From positions 1 to 58,149 of the forward strand of contig MKTJ01000060.1 of assembly GCA_001898225.1 (NCBI GenBank): a stretch of DNA of 58,149 nt, read 5' to 3'. Positions 1 to 9,877 of this stretch are shown here, one piece after another. Source of the DNA: Chloroflexi bacterium 54-19. GTDB lineage: Bacteria > Chloroflexota > Chloroflexia > Chloroheliales > Chloroheliaceae. A program made the translations under genes and the position numbers. The first letter of the stretch is position 1. The number at the start of each line of letters is the position of its first letter. The notes beneath the pieces were generated by a model. That model had not been told where the DNA came from and ran no database searches. It was given only the letters and a program-made list of their open reading frames with translations.

Positions 1-66
1 TTTTGTTGGCGCAATTAACTTGCACATTTTTTCGATGGATGTCAATTTTTACTAGCAATCAAGGTA
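1..66. repeat. Left copy of 66-bp terminal inverted repeat
   Basis: Bases 1-66 are the exact reverse complement of 58076-58141. The identity stops sharply at base 67. The copy begins at the very first base of the window, so the repeat may continue outside. No transposase gene lies next to it. It is best read as part of a dispersed repeat at which the window breaks. Confidence 0.9.
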
Positions 67-139
67 ATAAGCTATATTACTCCTGCCAGCCCTTATATAA
101 TTTGACCTTTTAGTGGTGTTGCCCTACAGCAAGGTATAA

Positions 140-1828
140 ATGAGCCATGTAATTGAGCCCCCGACCGGGTTTTCCACGCAAAAAAAAGCCAGGACTTTTG
201 ATTTTACCTTTAACCAGGCTTTTTTCAGAGAGCATTACGCCACTCTTTTATTGCTTTTGATTGTGGCCCTGGCCCTCTTTTTAAGAGTCTTTAACCTTTC
301 GACTAATCCGGGCGGTTTAAACCAGGATGAAGCCTCAAATGGGGTGGATGCTTTTTCGTTAGGCCAGACGCTGCGAGACCATCACGGTAATTTCTTACCA
401 GTTATGCTGGAGTCGTTTGAGGATTGGCCTTCGCCGCTGATTACCTACCTGACTATACCTTTCGTCTGGATTCTGGGCCTTACGGAATTTGCGGTGCGAC
501 TACCGGCGGCTTTGTTTGGGACGGCAGCAGTCCCGATGATGTATTTCCTGGTCAAACAACTGACCAAAAGAAAAGATTTTGCCCTCCTCGCCAGTTTTCT
601 CCTGGCTATAATGCCCTGGAGTGTAATGACCTCGCGCCTGGGCATCCCGCCCGCCCCGGTTACCTTTTTGCTTTTGTTATTTGTCTATGCTTATTGCCGG
701 GCCAGCGAAACTGTGACCCCGCGCCCCTGGAAATATGTCCTGGTCGGGCTCTGTGCGGCGGCCCTGGGTTATTGCTACCCGACCTTTAAAATGTTTGTGC
801 CCATGCTGTTGGGGCTGCTTTTCCTTATTGACCCGGCGACGAAACTGCCCTGGTGGGCCACCATCAAGAAGTTTTTGGTTATTTGCGCCACCTACCTGGT
901 GTTGACCGCGCCTTTTTACCTTTTAGTATTGATGGACCCGGCTCGTTATAATGCCCGCTATAATTCCGTTTCGATTTTCCGGGAGGGGATTGACCCGCTT
1001 ACAACTTTTATAACCCGCTATCTTTCCTATATTCTGCCCAATTTCTATTTTTACCAGGACAGCGGGGTAATTTCGGACCACGTGCCGGGCATTGAGATGG
1101 TCTATAACTTCCTGGCCCCTTTTTACTATATGGGAGTGGTTTTATGCGTCATCTCCCTCTTTTCCAAAAAACCTTTTATTCTTAGTAAACGAACCTCACT
1201 TTTGCTTTTAGCGTGGTGGGTGCTTTTCCCGGTCCCGGCCTCCATAACGATGGACCAGTATAATGAAATGCGTATATTGCAAGGGCTTCCCCTGATGCTG
1301 ATTTTTGCGGTAGTTGGGCTGGGCGTTTTTCTCAGCCTGATCACCCCCAAAAGGGTTTTAGGGCTTGTTTATACGGCAATTGTGGGGCTATCCCTCTTTT
1401 ACCTGGCCGTTTTTAGCCTCAAGTATTTTGGGGAATATCCAAGACTTTCCGCCGAATTTTATCTTTATGGTGCCAAACAATACACGCAATATTTGGTGCA
1501 AAATGACACCAAATTTACTTCGGTCAAGGTTGATACCCAAACTACCGAACCTTACATTAGCTACCTGTTCTATAGCGGGCTAGACCCCGCCCGGTATAAT
1601 TACGCCGAAATAAACGCCAGGGTAGATGGCAAAGGGGATTGGTTGTATGTGCCGGAATACGGGAAATACACCTTTGATAAGATTACCCCGGAAGATTTAG
1701 CGGGGGCCACCGAGATTTATACGGTGGAAAACTATGGCCGGGTCTATTACCGGATTTACGCAAAAGGGACCGACTGGTACGTGGTAAGGGTCCTTCAAGA
1801 CCCTTTACCCGAAGTTATCTGGAGTTAA
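140..1828 (+). CDS. GT39/ArnT-like membrane glycosyltransferase
   Basis: Predicted integral membrane glycosyltransferase of 562 residues with the GT-C fold (dolichyl-phosphate mannosyltransferase/ArnT-like superfamily). A first membrane segment near residues 33-50 is followed by the acidic loop motif NQDEASNG near 60, where this family binds the lipid-linked sugar donor. About ten more hydrophobic segments follow, then a soluble outer domain from about residue 430. Such enzymes move a sugar from polyprenyl phosphate onto protein or lipid outside the membrane; donor and acceptor cannot be told. The start ATG follows a poor ribosome site. The gene converges on another GT-C gene, and their stop codons overlap by 4 bp. 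Confidence 0.75.
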   Translation: MSHVIEPPTGFSTQKKARTFDFTFNQAFFREHYATLLLLLIVALALFLRVFNLSTNPGGLNQDEASNGVDAFSLGQTLRDHHGNFLPVMLESFEDWPSPLITYLTIPFVWILGLTEFAVRLPAALFGTAAVPMMYFLVKQLTKRKDFALLASFLLAIMPWSVMTSRLGIPPAPVTFLLLLFVYAYCRASETVTPRPWKYVLVGLCAAALGYCYPTFKMFVPMLLGLLFLIDPATKLPWWATIKKFLVICATYLVLTAPFYLLVLMDPARYNARYNSVSIFREGIDPLTTFITRYLSYILPNFYFYQDSGVISDHVPGIEMVYNFLAPFYYMGVVLCVISLFSKKPFILSKRTSLLLLAWWVLFPVPASITMDQYNEMRILQGLPLMLIFAVVGLGVFLSLITPKRVLGLVYTAIVGLSLFYLAVFSLKYFGEYPRLSAEFYLYGAKQYTQYLVQNDTKFTSVKVDTQTTEPYISYLFYSGLDPARYNYAEINARVDGKGDWLYVPEYGKYTFDKITPEDLAGATEIYTVENYGRVYYRIYAKGTDWYVVRVLQDPLPEVIWS

Positions 1829-3138
1829 AGCGTCAGGGATTCTTCACTCGCTATTAGGGGTGCCGCCGTTATGGTGGTCTTGGCGCTTTCTCGCCAGGTC
1901 AGGGCTACCAGCAGTAAATAGAGCAGGGTAATAAGATTTTCGAAGGCGTAGCTGGTCGCGGTAGCCAGGAAATGCACCGGGTAGGGCAGGAAAGCCAGTA
2001 GCCAGCATAGCCAACTCCATTTCCCCCGCAGAAGTTTATTTTTCTCCTGCCGTTGCAAGGTAAAAAAGCAAAAAAGCAAGCCGAAAAGCAAAACCACGCT
2101 ATCGTAATCACGGATATAGGGGCTGGTCAGGATATTGAGGCCGGTTACGGTAGCCAGTAGAAAAGGCGCGGCCTTGAGGTTGTTCCGAAACCGCCACCAC
2201 AACCAGCCCGCGCCCAGCCAGAGCGGTATCGCAATCACTATCGCTACCGGTTGGACCAGGGCCGAATCCGGCACAAAGGCGGCCACCACGCTTCTTAAAG
2301 AGGTAAGCTGGTTGTTTATATCCTGGTTGTTGAAGTAGGATTGGTTTGAGCCGAAAAGCGTCCCGGCCATCTGGCCGACCCAACTGGGTTGGACCGCGAA
2401 GCTGTAGCTCATAAAGAATAACGAAACCAGGCCGAAGCCAATCAGACGGCGCAGACTGGCCCGGCCTTTCCAATTTGCCGGGTCATTTTTATCCCCGGAG
2501 ATGGGCAGCGCCAGCAGCAACGGTACGATTAAGAAAGTGACCTGGGGTTTTAGCAGGAGTAGGGAGATGGCAGCCCCGGCCAGGTAGGGGTGGTGTTTCA
2601 GGCTGGCATACCAAGCGGCCACGATGGCAAACAGGAGCAGCAAGCTCAAGTTCCCCACAATCATTTCCAGGAAGGTATAACGCCAGAGCAGGGCCATCCC
2701 GATACCGGCCAGCACCCGACCCGGTAGAGAGGTCAGCCCGGCCCCTCTTATTACCCAGAAAACGCTCATTCCAAGTAAGACCTGGGTAATTAAGGTCCAT
2801 AGGGCGGCGGCTATGCTCAACGGGAGCGCGGCCAGGGGCAGAAAGAGCAGGGTTAGCAGGACGGGGCTTTTAAATGGGTCTATGAATTTGGGGTCGCCAC
2901 CCGCTTCTACCCGGATTTGATGATAGAGGCTGCCAGGGGTGGGGTCGTAGGGATTGCCTCCAAGCAGAACGGTGCGGGTTCCGCTCCAAAAAAAGGTCAC
3001 GTCGTTTGCATCAACCTCTTTTAGGGGCAACAGGAAAGAATAGTCGAGCCAGAACAGTAAAGCGAGGCTTCCCACCAGTAAAAAAGCGGCCAGCCAGGGA
3101 TTATTTTTATTTGCCAGACTTTTTTCGGTGGTATTCAA
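1825..3138 (-). CDS. GT87/DUF2029-like membrane mannosyltransferase
   Basis: Integral membrane protein of 437 residues with about ten hydrophobic segments. After the first segment comes DANDVTFFWSGTRTVLLGGNPYDP, an outer loop typical of the DUF2029/GT87 polyprenyl-phosphate-mannose-dependent mannosyltransferases: an acidic residue, then FxWxGtrxxLxGgNPYDp. It probably adds sugars to envelope glycans, like the convergent gene at 140-1828. Its 3' end shares a TTAA with that gene. Assignment to GT87 comes from the N-terminal motif and topology; the substrate is unknown. Confidence 0.7.
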   Translation of the reverse strand: MNTTEKSLANKNNPWLAAFLLVGSLALLFWLDYSFLLPLKEVDANDVTFFWSGTRTVLLGGNPYDPTPGSLYHQIRVEAGGDPKFIDPFKSPVLLTLLFLPLAALPLSIAAALWTLITQVLLGMSVFWVIRGAGLTSLPGRVLAGIGMALLWRYTFLEMIVGNLSLLLLFAIVAAWYASLKHHPYLAGAAISLLLLKPQVTFLIVPLLLALPISGDKNDPANWKGRASLRRLIGFGLVSLFFMSYSFAVQPSWVGQMAGTLFGSNQSYFNNQDINNQLTSLRSVVAAFVPDSALVQPVAIVIAIPLWLGAGWLWWRFRNNLKAAPFLLATVTGLNILTSPYIRDYDSVVLLFGLLFCFFTLQRQEKNKLLRGKWSWLCWLLAFLPYPVHFLATATSYAFENLITLLYLLLVALTWRESAKTTITAAPLIASEESLTL

Positions 3139-3218
3139 GGAGCTGGTTTATTCGGTTATAACGTTAAAATCGGTTGGGTTTGCGAACTTGTACGGGTTTC
3201 GCCAGGGTTAAACAAAAA

Positions 3219-3256
3219 CCGGGTACGGTCTGACAACATTGTTAGGCTGTACCCGG
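3219..3256 (-). terminator. Rho-independent terminator after the VWA gene
   Basis: CCGGGTAC (3219-3226) pairs with GTACCCGG (3249-3256), with a further short stem inside the loop. On the minus strand the hairpin is followed by five U residues (3214-3218). It lies 8 bp beyond the VWA gene stop. Confidence 0.8.
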
Positions 3257-3263
3257 CTAGAAT

Positions 3264-5270
3264 TTATTTTACGTGTTTGCGTTTCTGGGAGACGTAATCC
3301 ACCAGGATATATTCGCCCAGGCTTTCGGGGCTGGAATAGAAGGCCCGGCCTTTGTTTATCTGGGTGAGTTGCTCGATAAACTTCGCCAGGTAGCGGCTCT
3401 TTTCCAGCATGAAAGTATTAATAACGATGTTTTCGCGAGTGCAGCGGGCGGCTTCTTTGAGGGTTTCGCTGACCGTGCGCTGGGTCGGCGGATAGGAGAA
3501 GAACACCTGCCCGTCTTCTTCGAGGTGCGCGGTCGGCTCACCATCGGTAATCATGATGATTTGCTTGTTGCCGCTCTTGTGTTTGCCCAAAAGCTGGCGG
3601 GCCATCATGAAGCCGTGCTGCATGTTGGTGCCGTAGACCTGCTCGTTCCAGGAGACCTGGTTGAGCCCTTCGGCGGTCATGCGGCGGGCCCGGTCGCTAA
3701 ACCCGATGATGTACAGGTTATCACGCGGGAATTGCGATTGGATAAGCTGGTTAAGGGCCATCGCGACTTTCTTGGCCGCGGCCCAGCAGTTCCGCAGAAT
3801 CATCGAGCGGCTCATATCCAGCATCAGGACCGTGGACGAGGAAGTGACAAGCTCGGTGCGGTAGACCTCGAAGTCGGGGGGCTGAATCCGCACCGGGGTC
3901 ATCGGGCCTTCCCGGAAGACCGCGTTCATGACCGTCTTTTCGAGGTCAAGCAGGAAGGGGTCGCCAAACTCGTATTTTTTGGCAACGTCCGTCCGTTCGC
4001 CACCTGACCCGGTGAAACTGGTCTTGTGCTTCCCAAAGCTATCTTTTTTGAGTTGGGAAAAGATGTCTTTGAGGGCTTTCTGACCGATTTTGCGCATCCC
4101 GCGTGGCGTCAGGTCGTAGCGGTTGCCCTTTTTCTCGATATACCCGGCGTCTTCAAGCATTTTAGCCAGTTCGCCGAGTTGCTCAATCTGAGAAGCCGCC
4201 TCGTCGCCCATCAACTCCCGGACCTTTTCGGGGTCAAGCTGGCCCAGGCCCTTGTTGCCGTACTGGACATCCTTGAGGTCTTTTTCAAGCATGTCCATTT
4301 CCTGTAAACGGCTCATCAGGTCCATGGCTTCGCCCAGACCCAGGCTCTCGTCTCCCTGGAAGGGGTAACGCTGCCCCATCGGGTTGCGCATCGGGTAAAG
4401 CTGTTCCAGGTTGGCCGCAAGACGGGCCAGGTCCAGCCGCAGGCGGTCGTCCTGCAACATCGAATTCATCAGGCTTTCAAGCTGGCGGCGCTGCTCCGGC
4501 GACATGCTATTCATGAGCGATTGCATCTGCGCCATCTGCCGCTGCATGTGCTTGATGAGGTCGTCCAGGCTGTTGATTCCGGGTGGGAAGAAGTCGCCGT
4601 ATTTTTGCATGAACTGCTGGAATTTCGGCTCCTTGCCCTGGGCCTTGTCCTGGAGCATCTGGTTTAGCTCCTGGACCATGTTGCGCATCTCGGACTTTTG
4701 CTCCGGCGTGATGTTTTCGATGGCGTTCTTCATCCCCTGGAAGTAGCTGCCCAGGATTTGCTGCTGGATTTGCTGCATCAACTCCTGGAACTGCTGCCGG
4801 GCATCGTTATCCATGAACTCGTAATCGTTGAGCTGGCGGATTTGCTGGCCGGGGTCTTGCGGCAGTTTGTCGAGATACTGCTGCTTTTTGTTGACCTGTT
4901 TTTCGAGCAGGTTGCGCAGTTCTTTCTGGTCGCTGTTGGCGGTATCTTCCAGCCGTTTATCCAGACCCTTCCGCTCCTGCTGAACAATCTGGTCGAGCTT
5001 TTCACGAATGTCCTGCATCACCGAGTCGAGGTCATAGCGGTTCATTTCGGACTGGCGGCGGGCCCGGAGGCGGTCGAGCATTTCCTGTAAGCCCGGCATG
5101 CGGTCGCCCATCTGGTTGTTAAAGCCCCAGCGATACAGCTTTTGCAGGGCGCTCATCAGGTCGTTGTAGTTGTCGTTCATCAAGTCTTCGCTGAGGGCGT
5201 CCATCACCTCGTCAGCGTCGAAAGGCATGACCTGCTGCGTACCGTCCCAGCGCGAATATTTATAAAGCAT
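3264..5270 (-). CDS. VWA-domain protein, partner of AAA+ ATPase
   Basis: Protein of 668 residues. The first 400 residues are charged, glutamine-rich and strongly helical or coiled coil (QQFQELMQQIQQQ, MQRQMAQMQSLMNSM). A von Willebrand factor A domain follows, with the metal-ion adhesion site DMSRS near residue 480 and TDGEPT near 573. VWA proteins of this type are driven by MoxR-like ATPases in Mg-chelatase-like machines that insert metals or mature other proteins; the client here is unknown. I chose ATG 5270, preceded by GGAAAG, rather than the TTG 18 bp upstream. It lies 33 bp downstream of the ATPase gene in the same direction, so they form an operon. Confidence 0.85.
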   Translation of the reverse strand: MLYKYSRWDGTQQVMPFDADEVMDALSEDLMNDNYNDLMSALQKLYRWGFNNQMGDRMPGLQEMLDRLRARRQSEMNRYDLDSVMQDIREKLDQIVQQERKGLDKRLEDTANSDQKELRNLLEKQVNKKQQYLDKLPQDPGQQIRQLNDYEFMDNDARQQFQELMQQIQQQILGSYFQGMKNAIENITPEQKSEMRNMVQELNQMLQDKAQGKEPKFQQFMQKYGDFFPPGINSLDDLIKHMQRQMAQMQSLMNSMSPEQRRQLESLMNSMLQDDRLRLDLARLAANLEQLYPMRNPMGQRYPFQGDESLGLGEAMDLMSRLQEMDMLEKDLKDVQYGNKGLGQLDPEKVRELMGDEAASQIEQLGELAKMLEDAGYIEKKGNRYDLTPRGMRKIGQKALKDIFSQLKKDSFGKHKTSFTGSGGERTDVAKKYEFGDPFLLDLEKTVMNAVFREGPMTPVRIQPPDFEVYRTELVTSSSTVLMLDMSRSMILRNCWAAAKKVAMALNQLIQSQFPRDNLYIIGFSDRARRMTAEGLNQVSWNEQVYGTNMQHGFMMARQLLGKHKSGNKQIIMITDGEPTAHLEEDGQVFFSYPPTQRTVSETLKEAARCTRENIVINTFMLEKSRYLAKFIEQLTQINKGRAFYSSPESLGEYILVDYVSQKRKHVK

Positions 5271-5303
5271 AAGTTTACTGCTTTCCAACTACTTAATGTT
5301 TAT

Positions 5304-6710
5304 CTACCGGCGGTAGCGGGCCTTGCCTTCGCCCCGGTCCTTGTTCAGTTTGCGGTTAAGGTGCAGACCTTCCAGGATGAACTCGACGGCGGAAGCGACC
5401 GTGACCGGGCTGCCCTGGGCGTGGAGTTTAGCCACCGCTTTTTTGAGTTCGGCAACCTCGGCAGCCTGGTGGACGTATTCCATCGAAGGCATCAGTTCGG
5501 AAGCCTCCATGTTTAGCCCGGCGTCAAAACCGCGAATGAGTTGTTCGAATTCGATGGTGGTGAAGTAGCGGTTGAAAGTTCCGGCGATAGCTTTTTGAAT
5601 CAGCTTTTCGACCACGCGCTCCTCTTTGTTGTCGCCCACGGTTTCGAGTTCGATTTTACCGGCGGTGCTGCTGACAATCGCATGCAGGTCGGAGATACGG
5701 GGCGAGGCCGCCCGCTCACCCAACCGGATGGCCCGGCGCAGCGAGTTACTCAAGATATTCTCGTAGTTGCTGATGGTTACACGGGCGCTCACACCGCTGC
5801 GCTGGCTGATGTCAGGGCTGCGGCGGGCTTCGTGGGTAATTTCCGCGATGATCTCCTTCATGAACGGCGCGACAATCAGTTCAATCCCCTCGGTCTTGAA
5901 CTTCATGGCTTCCTGGTCGATGATGGCGATTTCGTGTTCGATTGTGCGCGGGTAGTGGGTCCGAATTTCGCTGCCGAAGCGGTCTTTCAAAGGCGTCACG
6001 ATACGCCCCCGGTTGGTGTAGTCCTCCGGGTTGGCTGAGGCTACCACGAACACATCCAGGTCGAGCCGGATTTTGTAACCGCGAATCTGGACATCGCGTT
6101 CTTCCATAATATTGAGCAGACCTACCTGGATGCGTTCGGCCAGGTCGGGCAGTTCGTTCAGGGCGAAAATCCCCCGGTTGGTGCGCGGAATCAGGCCGTA
6201 GTGGATGGTCAATTCGTCCGAGAGATAGCGACCTTCGGCCACTTTAATCGGGTCAACTTCGCCAATGAGGTCGGAAATCGTAATATCGGGCGTGGCTAAT
6301 TTCTCACCATAGCGGCGCTCGCGGGGCAGCCATTCAATCGGGGTCTGGTCGCCCAGCTCAGCGATTATGGCCCTGGCCTGGGCCGAGATAGGCTTTAGCG
6401 GGTCGTCGTTAAGGTCGCCGCCGGTCACGACCGGTACTTCGGGGTCAAGCAAGTTGGTCAGGCTGCGGGCAATACGGGTTTTAGCCTGGCCGCGTTCGCC
6501 CAAAAAGACGATGTCCTGGCCGGAAAGAATCGCGTTTTCAATTTGGGGGATAACGGTTTCTTCATATCCGATAATACCGGGGAAAATATCATCCCCTTTT
6601 TTCATTTTCTCGATTAAATTCTTGCGCATCTCTTCTTTGACGGTAAGCGGTTGGTAGCCGCTTTCGCGCAGTTCACCAAGGGTTGCAGGTTTATTTGCGG
6701 AAGCAGTCAT
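5304..6710 (-). CDS. MoxR/Mg-chelatase-like AAA+ ATPase
   Basis: AAA+ ATPase of 468 residues related to the Mg-chelatase I subunit and MoxR proteins. Visible motifs are Walker A GERGQAKTR (71-79), a Walker B region around GIFALNELPDL, and a sensor-1 region with VVASANPEDYTNRGR. It should form a ring that remodels a client together with the VWA protein encoded just downstream. AAGGAG sits 8 nt before the ATG, so the start is secure. Pigment genes such as bchH/bchD are absent here, so a chlorophyll role is not supported; a generic MoxR-VWA chaperone pair is more likely. Confidence 0.85.
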   Translation of the reverse strand: MTASANKPATLGELRESGYQPLTVKEEMRKNLIEKMKKGDDIFPGIIGYEETVIPQIENAILSGQDIVFLGERGQAKTRIARSLTNLLDPEVPVVTGGDLNDDPLKPISAQARAIIAELGDQTPIEWLPRERRYGEKLATPDITISDLIGEVDPIKVAEGRYLSDELTIHYGLIPRTNRGIFALNELPDLAERIQVGLLNIMEERDVQIRGYKIRLDLDVFVVASANPEDYTNRGRIVTPLKDRFGSEIRTHYPRTIEHEIAIIDQEAMKFKTEGIELIVAPFMKEIIAEITHEARRSPDISQRSGVSARVTISNYENILSNSLRRAIRLGERAASPRISDLHAIVSSTAGKIELETVGDNKEERVVEKLIQKAIAGTFNRYFTTIEFEQLIRGFDAGLNMEASELMPSMEYVHQAAEVAELKKAVAKLHAQGSPVTVASAVEFILEGLHLNRKLNKDRGEGKARYRR

Positions 6711-7190
6711 TTGGGTAGTTCTCCTTCAAGGCCAAAAACCGACACTTCTAAGGGAATGAGTGATAAAAGGAGGCGGCAGATGGCGTCTTACACTTCTTAC
6801 ACTTTTAGATAAAGAAATTCAAAACTAGACGTTTAAGATTTGACGTGGAAAATTTTTGGAGCAAGTTCGGTATCAGAAAAGCTCCCTCAATAAAAAGGTC
6901 CACCTTTCAAGTGCCAGGCGTCGGCAAGGTTGGAACTGACTGGTCAATGGATAAACTTTACTCTTTTCTGGCTAAAAGTCAATAACTTTTGCGAATTGAT
7001 GTTCAAGTTCTTGTTTGCTTTAGCCTGGGAGTTTAGGTGTCATCCGCACCAGGTTATCCTCAATAAAGCCGGACTATTCCCTCTTTAAGACTAAATACTT
7101 ATTGCCCGGCTATACCGCATATGTTAAGATTAACGCAGGCTTTACCCTTTTGTTATGCAGGACGGACAGAAAATAGCGGTACAATAGCGG
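6711..7190. other. 480-bp divergent intergenic region
   Basis: This gap separates the minus-strand AAA+/VWA operon from the plus-strand kinase gene and should hold promoters for both. I see no convincing small gene, tRNA or strong hairpin. A TACAAT hexamer (7180-7185) ends only 5 bp before the kinase ATG. Confidence 0.5.
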
Positions 7191-9821
7191 ATGTCGTGGC
7201 AAGCTGATACAGGCGCAAGCGGGGCCAATCCGGGCGCAGGCGGGATAGCCCCCGGTCGCCATTATTTGCGTGACCTGAAAACGCTTGGTGAAGGCCGCTA
7301 CCGCATTCTGGGCCTGGCCGGTAAGGGGGGGATGTCCCAGGTTTTGCACGCTTACGATACGGTCAACGACCGGGACGTGGCGATAAAAGTCCTCTCGCTC
7401 GACCTCGTCAGCGAAGAAACCTTTCTGGTTCGCTTCCAGCGCGAGAGCGAGCTAATGCGCGACCTCAACCACCCCAACATTTTGCGGGCCTACGATTACG
7501 GCCAGGAGAGCGAGAAAATCTACCTGGTTATGAGCTATTTCGGGGGCGGCACCCTTAAAGATAAGCTTAACCAGGGGCCGCTGCAACTCGACCAGATCGA
7601 TAACTACCTGACCCAGATTGCCGCCGGGCTCGGTTACGCCCACTCCCGCAATATCGTTCACCGCGACGTAAAACCTTCCAACGTCCTGATTCACCATTCC
7701 GCCGATAACCTGGTGCTGTCCGACTTCGGTATTGCCAAGGCGCTCAGCAATTCAAACCCCTCTCGCACCGGCACAATAATGGGGACGCCCCTCTACATGG
7801 CCCCCGAACAATTCCTGGATAAAGTGGACCCGCGCAGCGACATTTACTCGCTCGGTATCGTCCTCTATCAAATGTTGTGTGGCGAGGTGCCTTTTAAAGG
7901 GGATGGGATTGGCTTCAAACACCTCTATGACCAACTTCCCCCGCTCAAGACCTGGGGCGTTAATTACGATCCGGTCATCGAAGACGTGGTCGTGCGAGCC
8001 CTGGCGAAACGGCCCGAAGCCCGTTTCCAGACGGTCGGTGATATGGCGCTGGCCTTCCGCGAGGCCGTCCGGGATTTTGCCCGGCGCGAAACCCTCGACT
8101 CTTTCCGGGGAGTAGCCAACAAAAAAGAGAACACGACCTGGAATTCGCTCGATAAAGACCCCGCCGTCCTGCCGGGCCAGGCCACTTTGAGCGAACTGCC
8201 CGTGATAACACCCTCCCAGCTAAAAACAAGCGGCCCGGCAGTCCATTCGTCCTACCTGGAACAGACTACCCCGTTAAGTTTGCAGGAATTACAGCGCTTC
8301 GAGAACGAACCGCTCCCTTTTCATGCCATGCCTCAATCTTTCTCGGCGCTATCCCGGCCTACCACCTTTCAACCGCCGAGCGAACACGAGCAGTCCGAAA
8401 CCACCCAACTACCCAACCGGGCAACCAAATTGAATTCCGCGTCCGCGCCCATCTCGCGGGCTTACCTGCCCATCCCACCGGAAAGCGATTTAGCGCCGGT
8501 AGAAAAAGCCCCGGTAGCGCAACCACCCAGGAAGCAAGCGACCCCGGTCTCGCAAAAAGGACGGACGGCCCCGGCAAAGGTTATTCGCCCGGCGACGGCG
8601 CCACGGAAGGGCCAGACCCGCGCCGGAAATACGGCGACTACGGCCAAAAAAGCGAGTTTTAAATGGTGGTTAATCCTATTCCCGCTTTTGTTGGCTTTAA
8701 TCCTGGGGGTGCTGGCGCTTTACTGGTTGAACAACCAGGTCCAGGGCGGCACTATTGTCCCGGTTACTACCGCTGCCACGATAACGCTGGTAGCGCCTAC
8801 GTTTACGCTGGCGGCGGCTACCTCGGCAGCGGCCACTGCCGGACCCACCGCTTCGACGGCTTCAGTAACCCAGGCCGGGAGCGGAGGGGTGCCTGCCACT
8901 ACGGAGGCCCCGGTTTCAACCCCAACCCCCGCCGCCGCAGTTTCACACGCCGTTATCATTTTTACCTCGGAGTACAACGACGAGGGTATCTATAACATCT
9001 ATTCTTACGACACTTCTACCCAGGTCCTAAAACAACTCACCCGGACCGGCAAGGATTCGCTGGCGGCCTGGTCGCCGGACGGCTCCAAAGTGGTCTTCCA
9101 GCGCGAACCGGGCAATGGCGTCATCGAAATCTGGCTGATGGACCCGGATGGCAGTAACCAGACCCGCCTTTTGAGCGGCGGAATGACCCCCGAATTCGCC
9201 CACGCCTCCCAGAAAATCGTCTACGTGGATGTCAATGATAGCGAGCTTTACACCCTGTCGCTCGAAAACGGCGCGGCCCAAACCCCTGTCCGGCTAACCA
9301 GCACCGGGGGGAAACCCAAACGCGGCCCCGCTTTTTCCTATGACGACAAAAAAGTAGTTTTTTCGATGCAGGACGACCGCAAGATTTTCCAGGTTTACAC
9401 CCTCGACCTGACCAATCCGAAAGCGGAGCCGGTCAAATTGACTGACTTTACAGACCTTAACGCCCTGTGGCCGCAGTTTTCGCCGGACAACACCCGGCTG
9501 GTTTTTAACACCAGCGACGCGACCGATACTACCCCGCTCGACATTTATTTGATTAACGCCGATGGTACCGGGTCGCAGCGAGTTGTCGGCAATAACGGCC
9601 ATAACAGCCACCCGGTCTGGGTCGTGGATAGTGATTTTGCCCTCGGTTCGCGGATTTTCTTTAATAGCGACCGGGGCGCCGCCGAGTGGGCCCGGATTTA
9701 TTCGATGAACCCTACCGCCGACCCTACGCAGTCGGACCAGCGTCTTTTCTTTGCGCATAGGCAAGGTGACGAGTACGCCCCCTATCACGACTATGCTCCC
9801 TCCGTCTTTTTCAAGAAGTAA
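7191..9821 (+). CDS. Membrane Ser/Thr protein kinase with outer beta-propeller
   Basis: PknB-type kinase of 876 residues. The kinase domain (about 37-295) has a glycine loop AGKGGMS, catalytic lysine K66 in VAIK, HRDVKPSNV with D159, DFG at 178-180, and GTPLYMAPEQ in the activation segment. A Pro/Ala/Thr-rich linker leads to one membrane helix near 491-512 and a Thr/Ala-rich stalk. From about 585 a TolB/WD40-like propeller repeats WSPDGSKVVF, DPDGSNQTRL and FSPDNTRLVF. The kinase is inside and the propeller outside, so it probably senses an external ligand. No Shine-Dalgarno is visible and a TACAAT lies just before the ATG, which suggests leaderless translation. Confidence 0.9.
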   Translation: MSWQADTGASGANPGAGGIAPGRHYLRDLKTLGEGRYRILGLAGKGGMSQVLHAYDTVNDRDVAIKVLSLDLVSEETFLVRFQRESELMRDLNHPNILRAYDYGQESEKIYLVMSYFGGGTLKDKLNQGPLQLDQIDNYLTQIAAGLGYAHSRNIVHRDVKPSNVLIHHSADNLVLSDFGIAKALSNSNPSRTGTIMGTPLYMAPEQFLDKVDPRSDIYSLGIVLYQMLCGEVPFKGDGIGFKHLYDQLPPLKTWGVNYDPVIEDVVVRALAKRPEARFQTVGDMALAFREAVRDFARRETLDSFRGVANKKENTTWNSLDKDPAVLPGQATLSELPVITPSQLKTSGPAVHSSYLEQTTPLSLQELQRFENEPLPFHAMPQSFSALSRPTTFQPPSEHEQSETTQLPNRATKLNSASAPISRAYLPIPPESDLAPVEKAPVAQPPRKQATPVSQKGRTAPAKVIRPATAPRKGQTRAGNTATTAKKASFKWWLILFPLLLALILGVLALYWLNNQVQGGTIVPVTTAATITLVAPTFTLAAATSAAATAGPTASTASVTQAGSGGVPATTEAPVSTPTPAAAVSHAVIIFTSEYNDEGIYNIYSYDTSTQVLKQLTRTGKDSLAAWSPDGSKVVFQREPGNGVIEIWLMDPDGSNQTRLLSGGMTPEFAHASQKIVYVDVNDSELYTLSLENGAAQTPVRLTSTGGKPKRGPAFSYDDKKVVFSMQDDRKIFQVYTLDLTNPKAEPVKLTDFTDLNALWPQFSPDNTRLVFNTSDATDTTPLDIYLINADGTGSQRVVGNNGHNSHPVWVVDSDFALGSRIFFNSDRGAAEWARIYSMNPTADPTQSDQRLFFAHRQGDEYAPYHDYAPSVFFKK

Positions 9822-9877
9822 TCCGCTATTTCCGTTTAATAGACATATCCCTTGAATAACTACCAAGAGGGTGGACT

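Noticed and set aside
5304..6710. Chlorophyll-type Mg-chelatase subunit (bchI)
   Set aside because: Similarity is limited to the AAA+ core; no bchD/bchH or pigment genes are nearby and the partner is a VWA protein with a different helical part.
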